Positions 1 to 9,585 of a DNA stretch of 64,000 bases are shown here, in pieces. A model generated the notes under the pieces. It was not told where the DNA came from. It did not search any database and worked only from the letters and a program-made list of their open reading frames with translations. The translations under genes were made by a program, and so were the position numbers. Within the stretch, counting starts at the first letter, position 1. Every line of letters starts with the position of its first letter. The stretch lies in contig PWZT01000037.1 of assembly GCA_003567315.1 (NCBI GenBank), positions 124,001 to 188,000 on the forward strand, given 5' to 3'. Source of the DNA: Paracoccaceae bacterium (GTDB taxonomy: Bacteria > Pseudomonadota > Alphaproteobacteria > Rhodobacterales > Rhodobacteraceae).

Positions 1-2
1 TG

Positions 3-218
3 AGCTACCATCTCGAGGTGCTGCACAAGACGCTGGACCGGATCGAGCCCTATCTGCGCGCGCAGCTTCTGCTCAGCGACGGGATCGCGCGCGCCAATCG
101 CGAGCACAAGGGCATCGTCGATGCCTGCGCCGCGCAGGATGCCGAGCGCGCCGCCGCCCTGACCCGCGCCCATATCCTCGGCGCACGCGATTCGCTGCGG
201 CATAGCTGGTCGGGCTGA
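3..218 (+). CDS. GntR-family transcriptional regulator, C-terminal part (FCD domain), cut by window edge
   Basis: Only the last 71 codons are present; the gene begins upstream of the window. The helical stretch (HLEVLHKTLDRIEPYLR, then NREHKGIVDACAAQDAERAA and a final helix with HILGARDSLR) matches the end of FCD effector-binding domains, where a His in the NREHKGI-type helix often helps bind a metal. Such proteins usually repress catabolic or transport genes in response to small organic acids. The DNA-binding half is outside the window, so the target cannot be inferred. Confidence 0.75.
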   Translation, partial: SYHLEVLHKTLDRIEPYLRAQLLLSDGIARANREHKGIVDACAAQDAERAAALTRAHILGARDSLRHSWSG

Positions 219-779
219 GGCGGGAGGACACCGCTTTCGCAGCCGCCCCGCAGCCGAGCCACGCGCGCCGCTGCAAAATCGGCAGCCACTTCGCAGCGCC
301 CGAACTGCGGCCGCGCCGCGTCATATCGCTCCGCACGACCCATATCAGTCACAAAAGCCCATCCTGCCTGACGACGCCAGCGCCCTCCCCGATCAGCCCG
401 CCCCAGACGATACCACCCAGCGCGCCCTGATTTCATCTTGCCCCAAATACTCTCGCCGAAGGCAGCGCGCCGTCAGGCGCGCTTCCCCCGAGAGGCGGCG
501 CATGCGACCCAGACAGCACACTGGCTCAACTGGATCGCGGAGCACTCCAAACCGCCTGGGAGGTGGCAAGACGGCAATACGCGTTACCCGCCTCGGTCTT
601 GACCCTGACAGAGGAATTTTTCCGCGATGCACGCGTCGCGGGACTGTATCTTTTCGCCGCCCCAAACACTTGCCGGATGCCGCCAGGCCCCCGCAATGCC
701 GTTCCTCGCGTTGCAAGGCCAATGTGCCAGGGTGCAAGATAGATCCGCCGTCAGACAGCGGGCACGAAACGGGCATCGC
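219..779. other. 561-bp intergenic region with no recognised gene
   Basis: Between the GntR tail and the 3' end of betA no frame shows a recognisable protein, start site or alphaproteobacterial codon bias. Its identifiable content is one copy of a ~150-bp dispersed repeat (401-551). The remaining sequence may be a decayed gene, but no match can be named. Confidence 0.6.
401..551. repeat. Dispersed ~150-bp intergenic repeat, copy A
   Basis: Matches copy B at 9319-9476 over nearly its whole length. Shared blocks include GATACC, TTTCATCTTG or CTTCATCTTG, CAAATAC, GCCGTCAGGCGC, the ATGCG block and CAACT-GATCG near the end. Read on the minus strand the core is GGCAAGATGAA preceded by GTATTTG. This type of sequence recurs between genes in many Rhodobacteraceae genomes (recollection, not checked). 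No terminal repeats or ORF typical of an IS are present. Confidence 0.65.
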
Positions 780-2423
780 CTAGCGTTGTGCGCTTTGCCA
801 GGCGGGATGCACCCAGGGCTCCAGATTGGACGCCGCCAACCGCCGACCCAGCATATGATCGGCGATCTTTTCGCCCGCCATGATCGAGGGCGCATTGAGA
901 TTGCCATTGGTGATGCGCGGAAAGATCGAGCTGTCAGCCACGCGCACCCCTTCGACCCCGATCACCCGCCCCTCCGGGTCCACCACGGCCAGCGGATCAT
1001 CCGCCCGCCCCATCCGCGCTGTCCCGCAGGGGTGATAGGCACTCTCGACATGCGCGCGGATGAATTCATCGAGCGCGTCATCCGACTGCGCTTCCGGCCC
1101 CGGCTGGATCTCGTGGCGCAGATAGGGCGCGAAGGCCGCCTGCCCCATGATCTCGCGTGTGAGCCGGATGCAAGTGCGGAAATCCTGCCAATCCTCCGGG
1201 TGGCTCAAATAGTTGAAACAGATGCGCGGCGCCGCTTCCGGGCGGTTGGAGCGCAGCTTCACCCAGCCCCGGCTTTTCGAGCGCATCGGCCCGACATGGG
1301 TCTGAAACCCATGCCCCTCGGCAACGGCCCGCCCGTCATAACGCACGGCGATGGGCAGGAAATGATACTGGATGTCGGGATACTCCACGCCCGCCCGCGA
1401 GCGGATGAAGGCACAGGCCTCGAACTGGTTGGACGCCCCTGGCCCGCGGCGCAGAAACAGCCATTGCGCGCCCACCCAGGCTTTCCCCAGCAGGTTCCAG
1501 TACCGATAGAGCGTCACTGGCTTGGCGGCGGCATATTGCAGATAGAGCTCCAGATGATCCTGAAGATTCTCGCCCACCCCGGCCCGATCCGCCCGCAGCG
1601 CAATCCCGTGCTCTGCCAGATGCGCCGCCGGGCCAATACCCGAGAGCATAAGCAGTTTCGGCGTGTTGATGCTCGAGGCCGCGAGCACCACTTCGGCCCG
1701 CGCCACAAGCTTGCGCCCATCGAGCAACTCAACCCCCGTCGCGCGATTGCGCGCGTCGAAAAGCACCTTCGCAACCTCCCCGCGCACAAGCTGCGCACGC
1801 CGCGTGGCGAGCGCCGGGCGCAGATAGGCGCGCGCGGCCGACCAGCGCTGCCCGTGCCGGATCGTGGCCTCCATCGCGCCGAAGCCCTCCTGCTGCGCGC
1901 CATTGTAATCCTCGGTGACAGGATAGCCCGCCTGACGTCCGGCCTCGATGAAGGCATCGAAGAGCGGGTTCTCGCGCGTGCCCCGGCTTACATGCAGCGG
2001 CCCGCCCTGCCCGCGAAACGCCGACGCCTCGCCGCCATGCCAGTCTTCCATGCGCTTGAAATAGGGCAGCACATCGGCATAGCTCCAACCGCTCGCGCCG
2101 CTTTCCGCCCAATGGTCGAAATCGCGCGCATGGCCGCGCACATAGACCATGCCATTGATGCTGCTGGAGCCCCCGATCACCCGCCCGCGCGGACAGGCGA
2201 GCCTGCGCCCGCCCAGATGCGGCTCGGGCTCGGTCTCGAACCCCCAGTCATAGCGGCGCATGTTCATCGGATAGGACAGCGCGCCGGGCATCTGGATGAA
2301 AGGGCCGAAATCGCTGCCCCCGGCCTCGACCACGAGCACCGAATGGCCTGCCTCGGCCAGCCGATAGGCCACGGCAGAGCCCCCCGAGCCCGCCCCCACC
2401 ACGATGTAATCCGCCTCTGTCAT
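780..2423 (-). CDS. betA: Choline dehydrogenase (GMC oxidoreductase)
   Basis: A 547-residue FAD enzyme that oxidises choline to betaine aldehyde, the first step of glycine betaine synthesis. The N-terminus carries the dinucleotide-binding GAGSGG at residues 10-15. The GMC signature ([19 protein letters not shown]) follows near residue 80. The C-terminal active-site region shows [10 protein letters not shown] with the catalytic His, then the [14 protein letters not shown] segment. I chose the Met beginning [12 protein letters not shown] because it places the FAD fold at the usual distance; an upstream GTG at 2462 would add 13 residues. It is the last gene of a leftward betI-betB-betA unit, 102 bp after betB. 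Confidence 0.93.
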   Translation of the reverse strand: MTEADYIVVGAGSGGSAVAYRLAEAGHSVLVVEAGGSDFGPFIQMPGALSYPMNMRRYDWGFETEPEPHLGGRRLACPRGRVIGGSSSINGMVYVRGHARDFDHWAESGASGWSYADVLPYFKRMEDWHGGEASAFRGQGGPLHVSRGTRENPLFDAFIEAGRQAGYPVTEDYNGAQQEGFGAMEATIRHGQRWSAARAYLRPALATRRAQLVRGEVAKVLFDARNRATGVELLDGRKLVARAEVVLAASSINTPKLLMLSGIGPAAHLAEHGIALRADRAGVGENLQDHLELYLQYAAAKPVTLYRYWNLLGKAWVGAQWLFLRRGPGASNQFEACAFIRSRAGVEYPDIQYHFLPIAVRYDGRAVAEGHGFQTHVGPMRSKSRGWVKLRSNRPEAAPRICFNYLSHPEDWQDFRTCIRLTREIMGQAAFAPYLRHEIQPGPEAQSDDALDEFIRAHVESAYHPCGTARMGRADDPLAVVDPEGRVIGVEGVRVADSSIFPRITNGNLNAPSIMAGEKIADHMLGRRLAASNLEPWVHPAWQSAQR

Positions 2424-2525
2424 GCCGCCCGTCCGCGCGAAAGCCCGCGTGGCGGCAGCCACGCCAAATGCATCTCTTCGCGCCCCGCAAGGGGCGCGGC
2501 CGCAAGGTCAGACCAGGCCGCAACG

Positions 2526-3977
2526 TCAGAAAGGCGCATCGACATCGCCCAGCCCCAGATAGACGGATTTTACCCGCGTGTAATGCTCCAGCGCCGCATG
2601 GCCATTCTCACGCCCCACGCCCGAGGCTTTCATGCCGCCAAAAGGCATCTCCACCGGCGTGAGGTTATAGGCGTTGATCCAGCACGTCCCCGCCTGCAAC
2701 TGCCCCACCACCCGATGCGCCCGCGCCAGATCGCGCGTGAAAACCCCGGCCGAAAGCCCGTATTCCGTGGCATTTGCCCGCGCGATCACCGCGTCTTCCT
2801 CCTCGAAATCGAGCACTGCCATGACCGGCCCGAAAATCTCTTCGCGGGCAATCACCATCTCGTCGCGCACATCGGCAAAGACGGTCGGCTGCACGAAACA
2901 CCCGGCCTCGCCAAGTTGCGCACCGCCGCAGACCAGCCGCGCGCCCTCGGCCTTGCCTTGCGCGATATATCCCAGCACGCGCTCCATCTGCCCCGCACTC
3001 ACCAGCGGGCCCATCTGCGTCGCCTCATCGAGCGGATCGCCCAGCACGATCTTCGCGGTGCGCGCGGCGAGCTTGTCCAGAAAGGCGTCCTTGATACCGC
3101 GCTGCACGAAAACCCGCGTGCCGTTGGAGCAGATCTGGCCCGAGGAGTAGAAATTCGCCAGCATCGCCGCGCCCACGGCATTGTCGAGATCAGCGTCCTC
3201 GAACACGATCAGCGGGGATTTGCCACCCAGCTCCATCGTGACTGCCTTGATGCCCGCAGCGGCCGCCGCATAGACTGTGCGCCCGGTGGGCACCGAGCCG
3301 GTCAGCGAGACCTTGGCCACGCGCGCATCGGCTGCCAGCGCCGCCCCCACGGCCCCGCGCCCCTGCACGACATTGAACAGCCCGTCCGGCAGGCCCGCCT
3401 CGCTCAGGATCTCGGCCAGCGCCAAGGCGGAAAGCGGCGTGATCTCGGAAGGTTTGAACACCATCGCATTGCCGAAAGCGAGCGCGGGCGCGGCCTTCCA
3501 GGCGGCGATCTGCATGGGGTAGTTCCACGCCCCGATCCCCGCGCAGACCCCGAAGGGCTCGCGCAGCGTATAGGCCATGTCCCCGCCCAGCGCGATGGTC
3601 TGACCCGTTACAGTCGGCGCGAAGCCGCCGAAATATTCCAGCGCATCCGCGCCCGAGGCCGCATCGGCCACCAGCGTCTCCTGCAAGGGCTTGCCGGTAT
3701 CGAGCGTCTCCAGCACCGAGAGTTCGCGATTGCGCGCGCGCATGATCTCGGCGGCGCGCCTCAGGATGCGGCCGCGCTCGACCGGCGCACGTGCCGCCCA
3801 TTCGGCCTGCGCCGCCTGCGCGGCTGTCATGGCCTGATCGATCACCTCAGGGGTCGCCTCGAACAGCCGCGCGATGACTTCGCCATTGGCCGGGTGGATG
3901 CTCTCGATCACATCGCCCGATTTGTCCTCGACATATTTGCCATTGATATGATGGCTAGCCTTCGGTTGTGCTCTCAT
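2526..3977 (-). CDS. betB: Betaine aldehyde dehydrogenase
   Basis: A 483-residue NAD(P)-dependent aldehyde dehydrogenase converting betaine aldehyde to the osmoprotectant glycine betaine. The family landmarks are in order: WNYP in the cofactor site, the FKPSE loop, the general-base Glu in MELGGKSP (about residue 250), the nucleophile Cys in [12 protein letters not shown] (about 284), and EEIFGPV. Full length for the family. Its start overlaps the end of betI by 4 bp (ATGA), implying co-transcription and translational coupling. Substrate assignment rests on homology plus its place between betI and betA. Confidence 0.95.
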   Translation of the reverse strand: MRAQPKASHHINGKYVEDKSGDVIESIHPANGEVIARLFEATPEVIDQAMTAAQAAQAEWAARAPVERGRILRRAAEIMRARNRELSVLETLDTGKPLQETLVADAASGADALEYFGGFAPTVTGQTIALGGDMAYTLREPFGVCAGIGAWNYPMQIAAWKAAPALAFGNAMVFKPSEITPLSALALAEILSEAGLPDGLFNVVQGRGAVGAALAADARVAKVSLTGSVPTGRTVYAAAAAGIKAVTMELGGKSPLIVFEDADLDNAVGAAMLANFYSSGQICSNGTRVFVQRGIKDAFLDKLAARTAKIVLGDPLDEATQMGPLVSAGQMERVLGYIAQGKAEGARLVCGGAQLGEAGCFVQPTVFADVRDEMVIAREEIFGPVMAVLDFEEEDAVIARANATEYGLSAGVFTRDLARAHRVVGQLQAGTCWINAYNLTPVEMPFGGMKASGVGRENGHAALEHYTRVKSVYLGLGDVDAPF

Positions 3978-4558
3978 GCCGTGTCCCCCCGGATTGCCGC
4001 CTCGACCCAGCCCAGCACAGCGGCCGAGGCGCGCGCGCCATCGGGCTCGCCTGTGCCGAGCGCTTCATGCAGATAGACCCCGTCGATCATCGCCGCGACC
4101 CCTTCGGCAAGGCTTGCGCTGCGCGCGCCCACCATGGGCCGGAGCGCATGGCGCAGATTGGAGCGCAGCCGCGCCTGATACACGCGCAACAGCCGCGCCG
4201 CCTCGTTCTGGCGCTGCGCCATGACATAGAAATTCAGCCAGGCCGCGACGACCTCGCGGCGGAAATTCGCGCCCGTGAAGGAAATCAGCACCAGCGCGCG
4301 CAACCGCGCCTGGGGACTCTCCGCCGTTGTCAGCGCGCCGCGGATTTCGGCCCCGTAGACCGACAGCAGATGCCGCATCGCCGCGAGAAACATCTGCTCC
4401 TTGGAGCCGAAATAATGATGCGCCAAGGCCGCCGACATGCCCGCGCGCTTCGCGATCCGGCTCACGGTCACATCCAGCGAACCCGCCTGCCCGATCTCGA
4501 TGATCGCAGCCTTGATCAACGCGTCGCGCCTGATAGGCTCCATTCCTAGCTTCGGCAT
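3974..4558 (-). CDS. betI: TetR-family repressor BetI
   Basis: A 194-residue TetR regulator. The N-terminal helix-turn-helix spans about residues 10-55 ([19 protein letters not shown], then [22 protein letters not shown]). The ligand domain ([27 protein letters not shown]) is typical of BetI, which represses choline-to-betaine genes until choline binds. It heads the leftward bet unit and lies head to head with choX. An inverted repeat close to the Escherichia coli bet operator lies in the 104-bp gap, so it probably controls both directions. Confidence 0.92.
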   Translation of the reverse strand: MPKLGMEPIRRDALIKAAIIEIGQAGSLDVTVSRIAKRAGMSAALAHHYFGSKEQMFLAAMRHLLSVYGAEIRGALTTAESPQARLRALVLISFTGANFRREVVAAWLNFYVMAQRQNEAARLLRVYQARLRSNLRHALRPMVGARSASLAEGVAAMIDGVYLHEALGTGEPDGARASAAVLGWVEAAIRGDTA

Positions 4559-4615
4559 GGCATTTCCTGCAGTTTCGAGTCACAATTTCATTGCAGACTG
4601 CCTAGCCGATTGTTT

Positions 4616-4629
4616 ATTGATCGGTCAAT
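4616..4629. promoter_or_regulatory. Probable BetI operator between betI and choX
   Basis: The sequence ATTGATCGGTCAAT is a perfect 5-bp inverted repeat (ATTGA/TCAAT) with a 4-bp centre. It closely resembles the E. coli bet operator core (ATTGGACGTTCAAT, recalled). It lies 34 bp before the choX start and 58 bp before the betI start, positioned to repress both promoters. Confidence 0.65.
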
Positions 4630-4662
4630 CAAGAAAAATATCACAATCGGGAGACACGACAC

Positions 4663-5586
4663 ATGACCCTTCGCCTGACACCTCTGGCCCTCACCGTGAG
4701 CCTTGCGGCTACCCCGGCCTTCGCCGAATGCGAGACCGTCACCTTCTCGGATGTGGGCTGGACCGACATCCCCGCGACCACGGCTGTCGCCACCACGATC
4801 CTCGACGCGCTCGGCTATGAGACGACAACGCTGGTGCTCTCGGTCCCTGTGACCTACACTTCCATGGCCAATAACGACGTCGATATCTTCCTCGGCAACT
4901 GGATGCCCACGATGGAGGCCGACATCGCCCCTTACCGCGAGGCGGGCACCGTTGACACGGTCCGCCGCAATCTCGAGGGCGCGAAATACACGCTGGCCAC
5001 CAACAGCCATGGCGCTGCCCTTGGCATTGGCGATTTCGCCGACATCGCCACTGTCGCCGACGCGCTGCAAAACCGCATCTACGGGATCGAGCCGGGCAAT
5101 GACGGCAACCGCCTGATCCTCGACATGATCGACGCCGATGCCTTCGGGCTCGGCGACTTCACAGTGGTCGAAAGCTCGGAACAGGGGATGCTGGCGCAGG
5201 TCGCACGCGCAGAGCGGCGCGGCGAGCCGGTCGTCTTTCTCGGCTGGGAGCCGCACCCGATGAATGCGAATTTCGACATGACCTATCTGGAAGGGGGCGA
5301 TGACTGGTTCGGCCCCGATCTGGGCGGTGCCGAGGTCTATACCAACACCCGCGCCGGGCTGGTGGAGGAATGTCCCAATCTCGGCCAGTTCCTCAATAAT
5401 CTCGAATTCACGCTGGAGATGGAAAACGAGATCATGGGCGCGATCCTCGATGATAACATGGAACCCGAAGCCGCCGCCCGCGCATGGCTGATCGAGAACC
5501 CCGATGCGCTCGGCCCCTGGCTTGCCGGTGTCACCACGATTGACGGCGAAGACGCGCTCGGCGCAGTCACCGAAGCCCTGAACTGA
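4663..5586 (+). CDS. choX: Choline ABC transporter, periplasmic substrate-binding protein
   Basis: A 307-residue exported binding protein of the ProX/ChoX type. A signal peptide ends at about residue 21 (ATPAFA, then ECETVTF). The mature protein has the FSDVGWTDIPATTAVAT opening and WMPTMEADIAPY motif seen in choline binders. Aromatic residues in such proteins box the quaternary amine. It is the first gene of choX-choW-choV and diverges from betI, so uptake of choline and its oxidation to betaine are encoded back to back. The start is preceded by GGGAG at 4649-4653. Confidence 0.93.
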   Translation: MTLRLTPLALTVSLAATPAFAECETVTFSDVGWTDIPATTAVATTILDALGYETTTLVLSVPVTYTSMANNDVDIFLGNWMPTMEADIAPYREAGTVDTVRRNLEGAKYTLATNSHGAALGIGDFADIATVADALQNRIYGIEPGNDGNRLILDMIDADAFGLGDFTVVESSEQGMLAQVARAERRGEPVVFLGWEPHPMNANFDMTYLEGGDDWFGPDLGGAEVYTNTRAGLVEECPNLGQFLNNLEFTLEMENEIMGAILDDNMEPEAAARAWLIENPDALGPWLAGVTTIDGEDALGAVTEALN

Positions 5587-5593
5587 CGCAATC

Positions 5594-5623
5594 AAGGCCC
5601 CGGTCACGCCGGGGCCTTTGTCT
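5594..5623 (+). terminator. Hairpin after choX
   Basis: AAGGCCCCGG (5594-5603) pairs perfectly with CCGGGGCCTT (5609-5618) around a 5-nt loop and is followed by TTTGTCTT. It looks like a rho-independent terminator. Between the binding-protein gene and the permease gene it would let choX be made in excess of choW and choV. Confidence 0.7.
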
Positions 5624-5671
5624 TGCAGCCTGCCGAAATGGCGTCATGCCCCATGCCCATGGCGGAACCCC

Positions 5672-6523
5672 ATGTCTGATACGCTCACTCGCCTCATCAC
5701 CGACCCGAAAATCCCTGTCGGGCGTGAAGTCGCCAATGCCTTCACCTGGATGCAGGACACTTTCGTCACTGCTTTCGACGGGCTCGAGGCGGGCTTGCGC
5801 AGCGCCATCGAGCTGCTGGCCTTCGCGCTGCAAACCCCGCACCCGCTGCTGATCGTCGCCGCATTCGCTGCGATCACATGGGTCTTGCAACGGCGCATCG
5901 CCCCGGTCGTGATCGTCACGATCTGCGCGCTTTTCGCGCTCAATCAAGGCTATTGGGCGCTGACCATGCAGACGCTCACGCTCGTGCTCGGCTCCTGCTT
6001 CGTGTGCATGGCCATCGGCGTGCCGCTGGGCATCTATTCGGCGCATCACCCGCGCTTCTATCGCGGGCTGACCCCGGTGCTCGACCTGATGCAGACTTTG
6101 CCGACCTTCGTCTATCTGATCCCGGTGCTGGTCTTGTTCGGTCTGGGCATGGTGCCGGGGCTGGTGGCGACCGTGATCTTCGCCATGCCCGCTGCGATCC
6201 GGCTGACCGAACTCGGCATCCGCTCCACCCCGACCGCACTGTCCGAGGCCGCCACTGCCTTTGGCGCGACCACATCGCAGCGCATCCTCAAGGTCGAGCT
6301 GCCTTACGCCTTCCCGCAGATCATGGCCGGGCTCAACCAGACCATCATGCTCTCGCTTTCGATGGTCGTCATCGCGGGGCTGGTCGGCGCGCCGGGGCTT
6401 GGCGTGCCCGTGGTGCGCGCGCTCAACACAGTCAATGCGAGCCTCGGCTTCGAGGCGGGCGCGGTCATCGTCGCGGTCGCGATCATGCTCGACCGGATGC
6501 TGCGCGTGGAGGTGAAGCAATGA
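5672..6523 (+). CDS. choW: Choline ABC transporter, permease
   Basis: A 283-residue inner-membrane protein with about six hydrophobic segments. The binding-protein-dependent permease loop (LSEAATAFGATTSQRILKVELP) docks onto the ATPase. It is close to ProW and ChoW. I chose MSDTLTRLITD, preceded by CGGAA; an upstream TTG would run through the choX terminator. The stop overlaps the choV start (ATGA at 6520-6523). Confidence 0.92.
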   Translation: MSDTLTRLITDPKIPVGREVANAFTWMQDTFVTAFDGLEAGLRSAIELLAFALQTPHPLLIVAAFAAITWVLQRRIAPVVIVTICALFALNQGYWALTMQTLTLVLGSCFVCMAIGVPLGIYSAHHPRFYRGLTPVLDLMQTLPTFVYLIPVLVLFGLGMVPGLVATVIFAMPAAIRLTELGIRSTPTALSEAATAFGATTSQRILKVELPYAFPQIMAGLNQTIMLSLSMVVIAGLVGAPGLGVPVVRALNTVNASLGFEAGAVIVAVAIMLDRMLRVEVKQ

Positions 6524-7563
6524 GCACGCCAGCAGTCCGCTTCGAGAATGTCTCGATCGTCTTCGGCTCCAACCCCTACAAGGCCATCCCGCTGATGGAG
6601 ACCGGCCAGAGCCGCGACGAGATCAAGGCCCGCACCGGGCAGGTGCTGGGCGTGCATGACTGCTCGCTCGATGTCGCGCAGGGCGAGATCGTGGTGCTGA
6701 TGGGGCTGTCGGGTTCGGGCAAATCGACGCTGTTGCGCGCTGTCAACGGGCTCAACCCCATCGTGCAGGGCGATGTGCAGGTCCATGATGGCGCGGGGCT
6801 GGTCTCGGTCCCCAAGGCCAGCCGCGCCAAGCTGCGGCAGTTGCGCATGAAAAGCGTGGCGATGGTGTTTCAGCAATTCGGCCTTCTTCCCTGGCGTTCG
6901 GTGCGCGAGAATGTCGGGCTGGGGCTGGAGTTGGCCGGGCTCGGACGCTCGGAACGCAGCGAACGGGTGGAGCAGCAGTTGGAGCTTGTGGGCCTCGCGC
7001 AATGGGCCGACCAGCCCGTCAGCGCGCTCTCGGGGGGCATGCAGCAGCGCGTGGGGCTTGCGCGCGCCTTTGCGACCGAGGCGCCGATCCTGCTGATGGA
7101 CGAGCCCTTCTCCGCGCTCGATCCGCTCATCCGCACGCGGTTGCAGGATGAATTGCTGCAACTCCAGCAGCGCCTGCAACGCACGATCATCTTCGTGAGC
7201 CACGATCTTGATGAGGCCTTCAAGCTCGGCAACCGCATCGCCATTCTGGAGGGCGGGCGGATGATCCAGTGCGGCACCCCGTCCGAGATTTTCTCCAACC
7301 CCGCCAATCAATATGTCGCCGATTTCGTGGCCAACATGAACCCGCTCGGCGTTCTGCGCGCCCGCGATGCGCTGGCCCCCGCCGCAGCACAGCCCGACGC
7401 GCAGCGGATCGCGGCGGACATGCCGATCCGCGAGGTCTTGCAACGGTTCGATGCGGCGCATGACTGCCTTGTGGTGCAGGAGGGCGAGCGCGAGATCGGC
7501 TGCGTCACCCGCGCCTCGGTGATCGACGCACTCACGGCAGACCGCGCGCGCCCGCGCGCCTGA
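6520..7563 (+). CDS. choV: Choline ABC transporter, ATP-binding protein
   Basis: A 347-residue ATPase that energises choline import. Walker A is GLSGSGKST at 62-70, the ABC signature is LSGGMQQRVGLARA, and Walker B is ILLMDEPFSALD followed by the switch His in FVSHD. The N-terminus carries the 40-residue extension (NPYKAIPLMETGQSRDEIKARTG) typical of ProV-type ATPases. The last ~60 residues resemble a single CBS-like regulatory unit, shorter than the paired CBS domains of ProV or OpuA. Confidence 0.93.
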   Translation: MSTPAVRFENVSIVFGSNPYKAIPLMETGQSRDEIKARTGQVLGVHDCSLDVAQGEIVVLMGLSGSGKSTLLRAVNGLNPIVQGDVQVHDGAGLVSVPKASRAKLRQLRMKSVAMVFQQFGLLPWRSVRENVGLGLELAGLGRSERSERVEQQLELVGLAQWADQPVSALSGGMQQRVGLARAFATEAPILLMDEPFSALDPLIRTRLQDELLQLQQRLQRTIIFVSHDLDEAFKLGNRIAILEGGRMIQCGTPSEIFSNPANQYVADFVANMNPLGVLRARDALAPAAAQPDAQRIAADMPIREVLQRFDAAHDCLVVQEGEREIGCVTRASVIDALTADRARPRA

Positions 7564-7679
7564 CCGCGCGCATCCGCCGCAACGTCATAGCGCACAGGGT
7601 CCGCATCCGGCTTGCAACGCCGTCCGCTTTGGCGTGACTGTGAGGGCAGTGTCACAGATAACCGATCCCGGGAGGCCCG

Positions 7680-8096
7680 ATGCAGATGGACCGCGACGCG
7701 CTGAGCGCGTTTCTGAAATCCGAATTCCAGCAAGTCGCCGAGATGTTCGCAATCGATGCTGTCGCCCCGATGGAGCTGCGCGTGCGGCTTCTGCATCATG
7801 AGCGTCATCTGCGCCCCGGCGGCACAGTCTCGGGGCCCGCGATGTTCGCGCTCGCTGATGTGGCGGTCTATCTCGCGATCCTGTCGATGATCGGGCCGAA
7901 AGCGCTGAGCGTGACAACGAATTGTTCCATAGATTTCATGCGCAAACCGGCTTCGGGCGTGGATCTGATCTGCGATGCGCGGCTCCTCAAACTCGGCCGC
8001 GCGCTCGCTGTGGGCGATTGCCTGATCTATTCGGACGGGCTGGAAAGCCCTGTTGCCCGCGCCTCGCTGACCTATTCGATCCCGCCCGACCGCTGA
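7680..8096 (+). CDS. PaaI-like hotdog-fold thioesterase
   Basis: A 138-residue hotdog protein, probably hydrolysing acyl-CoA. Seen are the LRPGGTVSGPAMFALADVAVYLAIL helix-turn region, where the Asp is the usual catalytic acid, and the strands CSIDFMRKPASGVDLICDARLLKLGRALAV. The start is preceded by GGGAGG. It stands alone between choV and the rRNA methyltransferase, so the substrate is unknown. Confidence 0.8.
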   Translation: MQMDRDALSAFLKSEFQQVAEMFAIDAVAPMELRVRLLHHERHLRPGGTVSGPAMFALADVAVYLAILSMIGPKALSVTTNCSIDFMRKPASGVDLICDARLLKLGRALAVGDCLIYSDGLESPVARASLTYSIPPDR

Positions 8097-8155
8097 CCGC
8101 CTTCCGCAGGCGCGCGCAACCTGCTAGGGCCTGAGCGATCAATGCCCGGAGCCTC

Positions 8156-9328
8156 ATGACCCCTGCCGCCCGCCATCAGGCCGCGATCGAGATCCTCGAG
8201 CGCATCCTTGCCGGAACCGCCGCCGAGCAAGCCCTGACGGCATGGGCGCGCGCCAGCCGTTTCGCGGGCTCCAAGGACCGTGCGGCGATCCGCGATCTGG
8301 TCTTCGAGGCGCTGCGCTGCAAACGCTCTTTCGCGCATCTGGGCGGCGCAGAAACCGGGCGCGGGCTGATCCTCGGCGGGCTGCGCGCGGTGGGGCGCGC
8401 GCCTGCGGAAATCTTCACGGGCACAGGCCACGCCCCCGCGCCACTCACGACCCAAGAGGCGCATTATCACCCCCCACCCATGCCCGAACTGGTCGCGCTC
8501 GATTGCCCCGACTGGCTGGCGCCTGCGCTGAAAACCAGCCTCGGCGATGCGTTTGCCCCTGTGATGGCGGCCCTGCGCACCCGCGCGCCGGTCTTCCTGC
8601 GCGTCAACACCGCGCGGATCACCCGCGCCGCGGCGCAAGACGCCCTTCAGGCCGAGGGCATCCCCACGCGCCCCCACCACCTCGCCCCGACAGCGCTCGA
8701 AGCGGTCGAAAACGCCCGCGCGGTGCAGCGTTCCGCGGCCTATCGCGACGGGCTGGTGGAGTTGCAGGACGCCGCCTCGCAAGCCGTCATCGCCGCGCTG
8801 CCGATCCACGAAGGCATGCGCGTGCTCGACTATTGCGCAGGCGGTGGCGGAAAATCCCTCGCCCTCGCAGCCCGGGGCGCGGATGTCACAGCGCATGACG
8901 CCAATCCCCGCCGCACGCGCGATCTGCCCGGACGCGCGGCCCGCGCGGGCGCTGCGATCACGCTCACGGAAAAGCCTGCGGGCAAGTTCGACATGGTGCT
9001 GACCGATGTGCCCTGCTCCGGCTCCGGCAGTTGGCGCCGTGACCCGGATGGCAAATGGCGGCTGACGCCTGAGAAACTGTCAGAGCTTACCCGCATCCAG
9101 GCCCGGATCCTCCAAGACGCGCGCGCATTTCTGCACCCCGGCGGCTATCTCGCCTATGTCACCTGCTCCCTGCTGGATCAGGAAAATTCCGCGCAAATCC
9201 AGAGACATCTCGCGCAGCCGGACGGGCGCTCGCTGCTGCAGGACCTCCGGCTGACCCCGCAAGATGGCGGTGACGGGTTTTACCTCGCCCTCCTCGGACC
9301 GGACCCCGCCCAGCCTGCGCCCGCCTGA
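8156..9328 (+). CDS. RsmB-like RNA (cytosine-5) methyltransferase
   Basis: A 390-residue SAM-dependent RNA m5C methyltransferase of the NOL1/NOP2/Sun family. An N-terminal NusB-like helical part (MTPAARHQAAIEILERILAG to about 75) precedes the catalytic domain. Motif I is VLDYCAGGGGKSLALAA. Motif IV is TDVPCSGSGSWRRDPDGKW. Motif VI is VTCSLLDQEN with the nucleophile Cys. It is shorter than E. coli RsmB (about 429). Modification of 16S rRNA is likely, but the exact site cannot be read from sequence. Confidence 0.85.
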   Translation: MTPAARHQAAIEILERILAGTAAEQALTAWARASRFAGSKDRAAIRDLVFEALRCKRSFAHLGGAETGRGLILGGLRAVGRAPAEIFTGTGHAPAPLTTQEAHYHPPPMPELVALDCPDWLAPALKTSLGDAFAPVMAALRTRAPVFLRVNTARITRAAAQDALQAEGIPTRPHHLAPTALEAVENARAVQRSAAYRDGLVELQDAASQAVIAALPIHEGMRVLDYCAGGGGKSLALAARGADVTAHDANPRRTRDLPGRAARAGAAITLTEKPAGKFDMVLTDVPCSGSGSWRRDPDGKWRLTPEKLSELTRIQARILQDARAFLHPGGYLAYVTCSLLDQENSAQIQRHLAQPDGRSLLQDLRLTPQDGGDGFYLALLGPDPAQPAPA

Positions 9329-9476
9329 AGATACCGCCCCGCGCGCCTCGACTTCATCTTGCTTCAAATACGCGCGCCGAGGGCAGCGTGCCGTCAGGCG
9401 CTTCTCTCCGAAAAGCGGCATATGCGCCCCAGGCGGCGACGCAACAACGCTTCAACTTGATCGAGAGACACCCAAA
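9319..9476. repeat. Dispersed ~150-bp intergenic repeat, copy B
   Basis: Counterpart of copy A at 401-551, in the same orientation, beginning at the last codons of the RsmB-like gene and running into the cckA promoter region. The two copies share a long common core with small indels. Both sit immediately downstream of a rightward gene's stop region. Confidence 0.65.
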
Positions 9477-9543
9477 GGCATCGTAACCCCTTACAAAAGT
9501 CTACTCATAGTTGTATTTTGCAAATCTCCTGCGTATCGTTGCC

Positions 9544-9559
9544 TTAAACGCATCTTAAC
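9544..9559. promoter_or_regulatory. Perfect CtrA-type box upstream of cckA
   Basis: TTAA-ACGCATC-TTAAC matches the alphaproteobacterial CtrA consensus (TTAA-N7-TTAAC) exactly and lies 26 bp before the cckA ATG. CtrA is the output of the CckA-ChpT relay, so this suggests feedback on the kinase gene. Confidence 0.6.
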
Positions 9560-9585
9560 CCCCGCCGGTCTATAAGCAGAGAAAC

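Noticed and set aside
627-4076. Very long plus-strand open frame opposite betA and betB
   Set aside because: It is the antisense shadow of two clear enzymes. High GC keeps antisense frames open, and its protein is His/Arg/Pro-rich with no domain.
5878-6519. Longer start for choV inside choW
   Set aside because: Translation upstream of 6520 in this frame is antisense-like, Arg/His-rich and overlaps the permease; the ABC ATPase fold begins at MSTPAVRFENVS.
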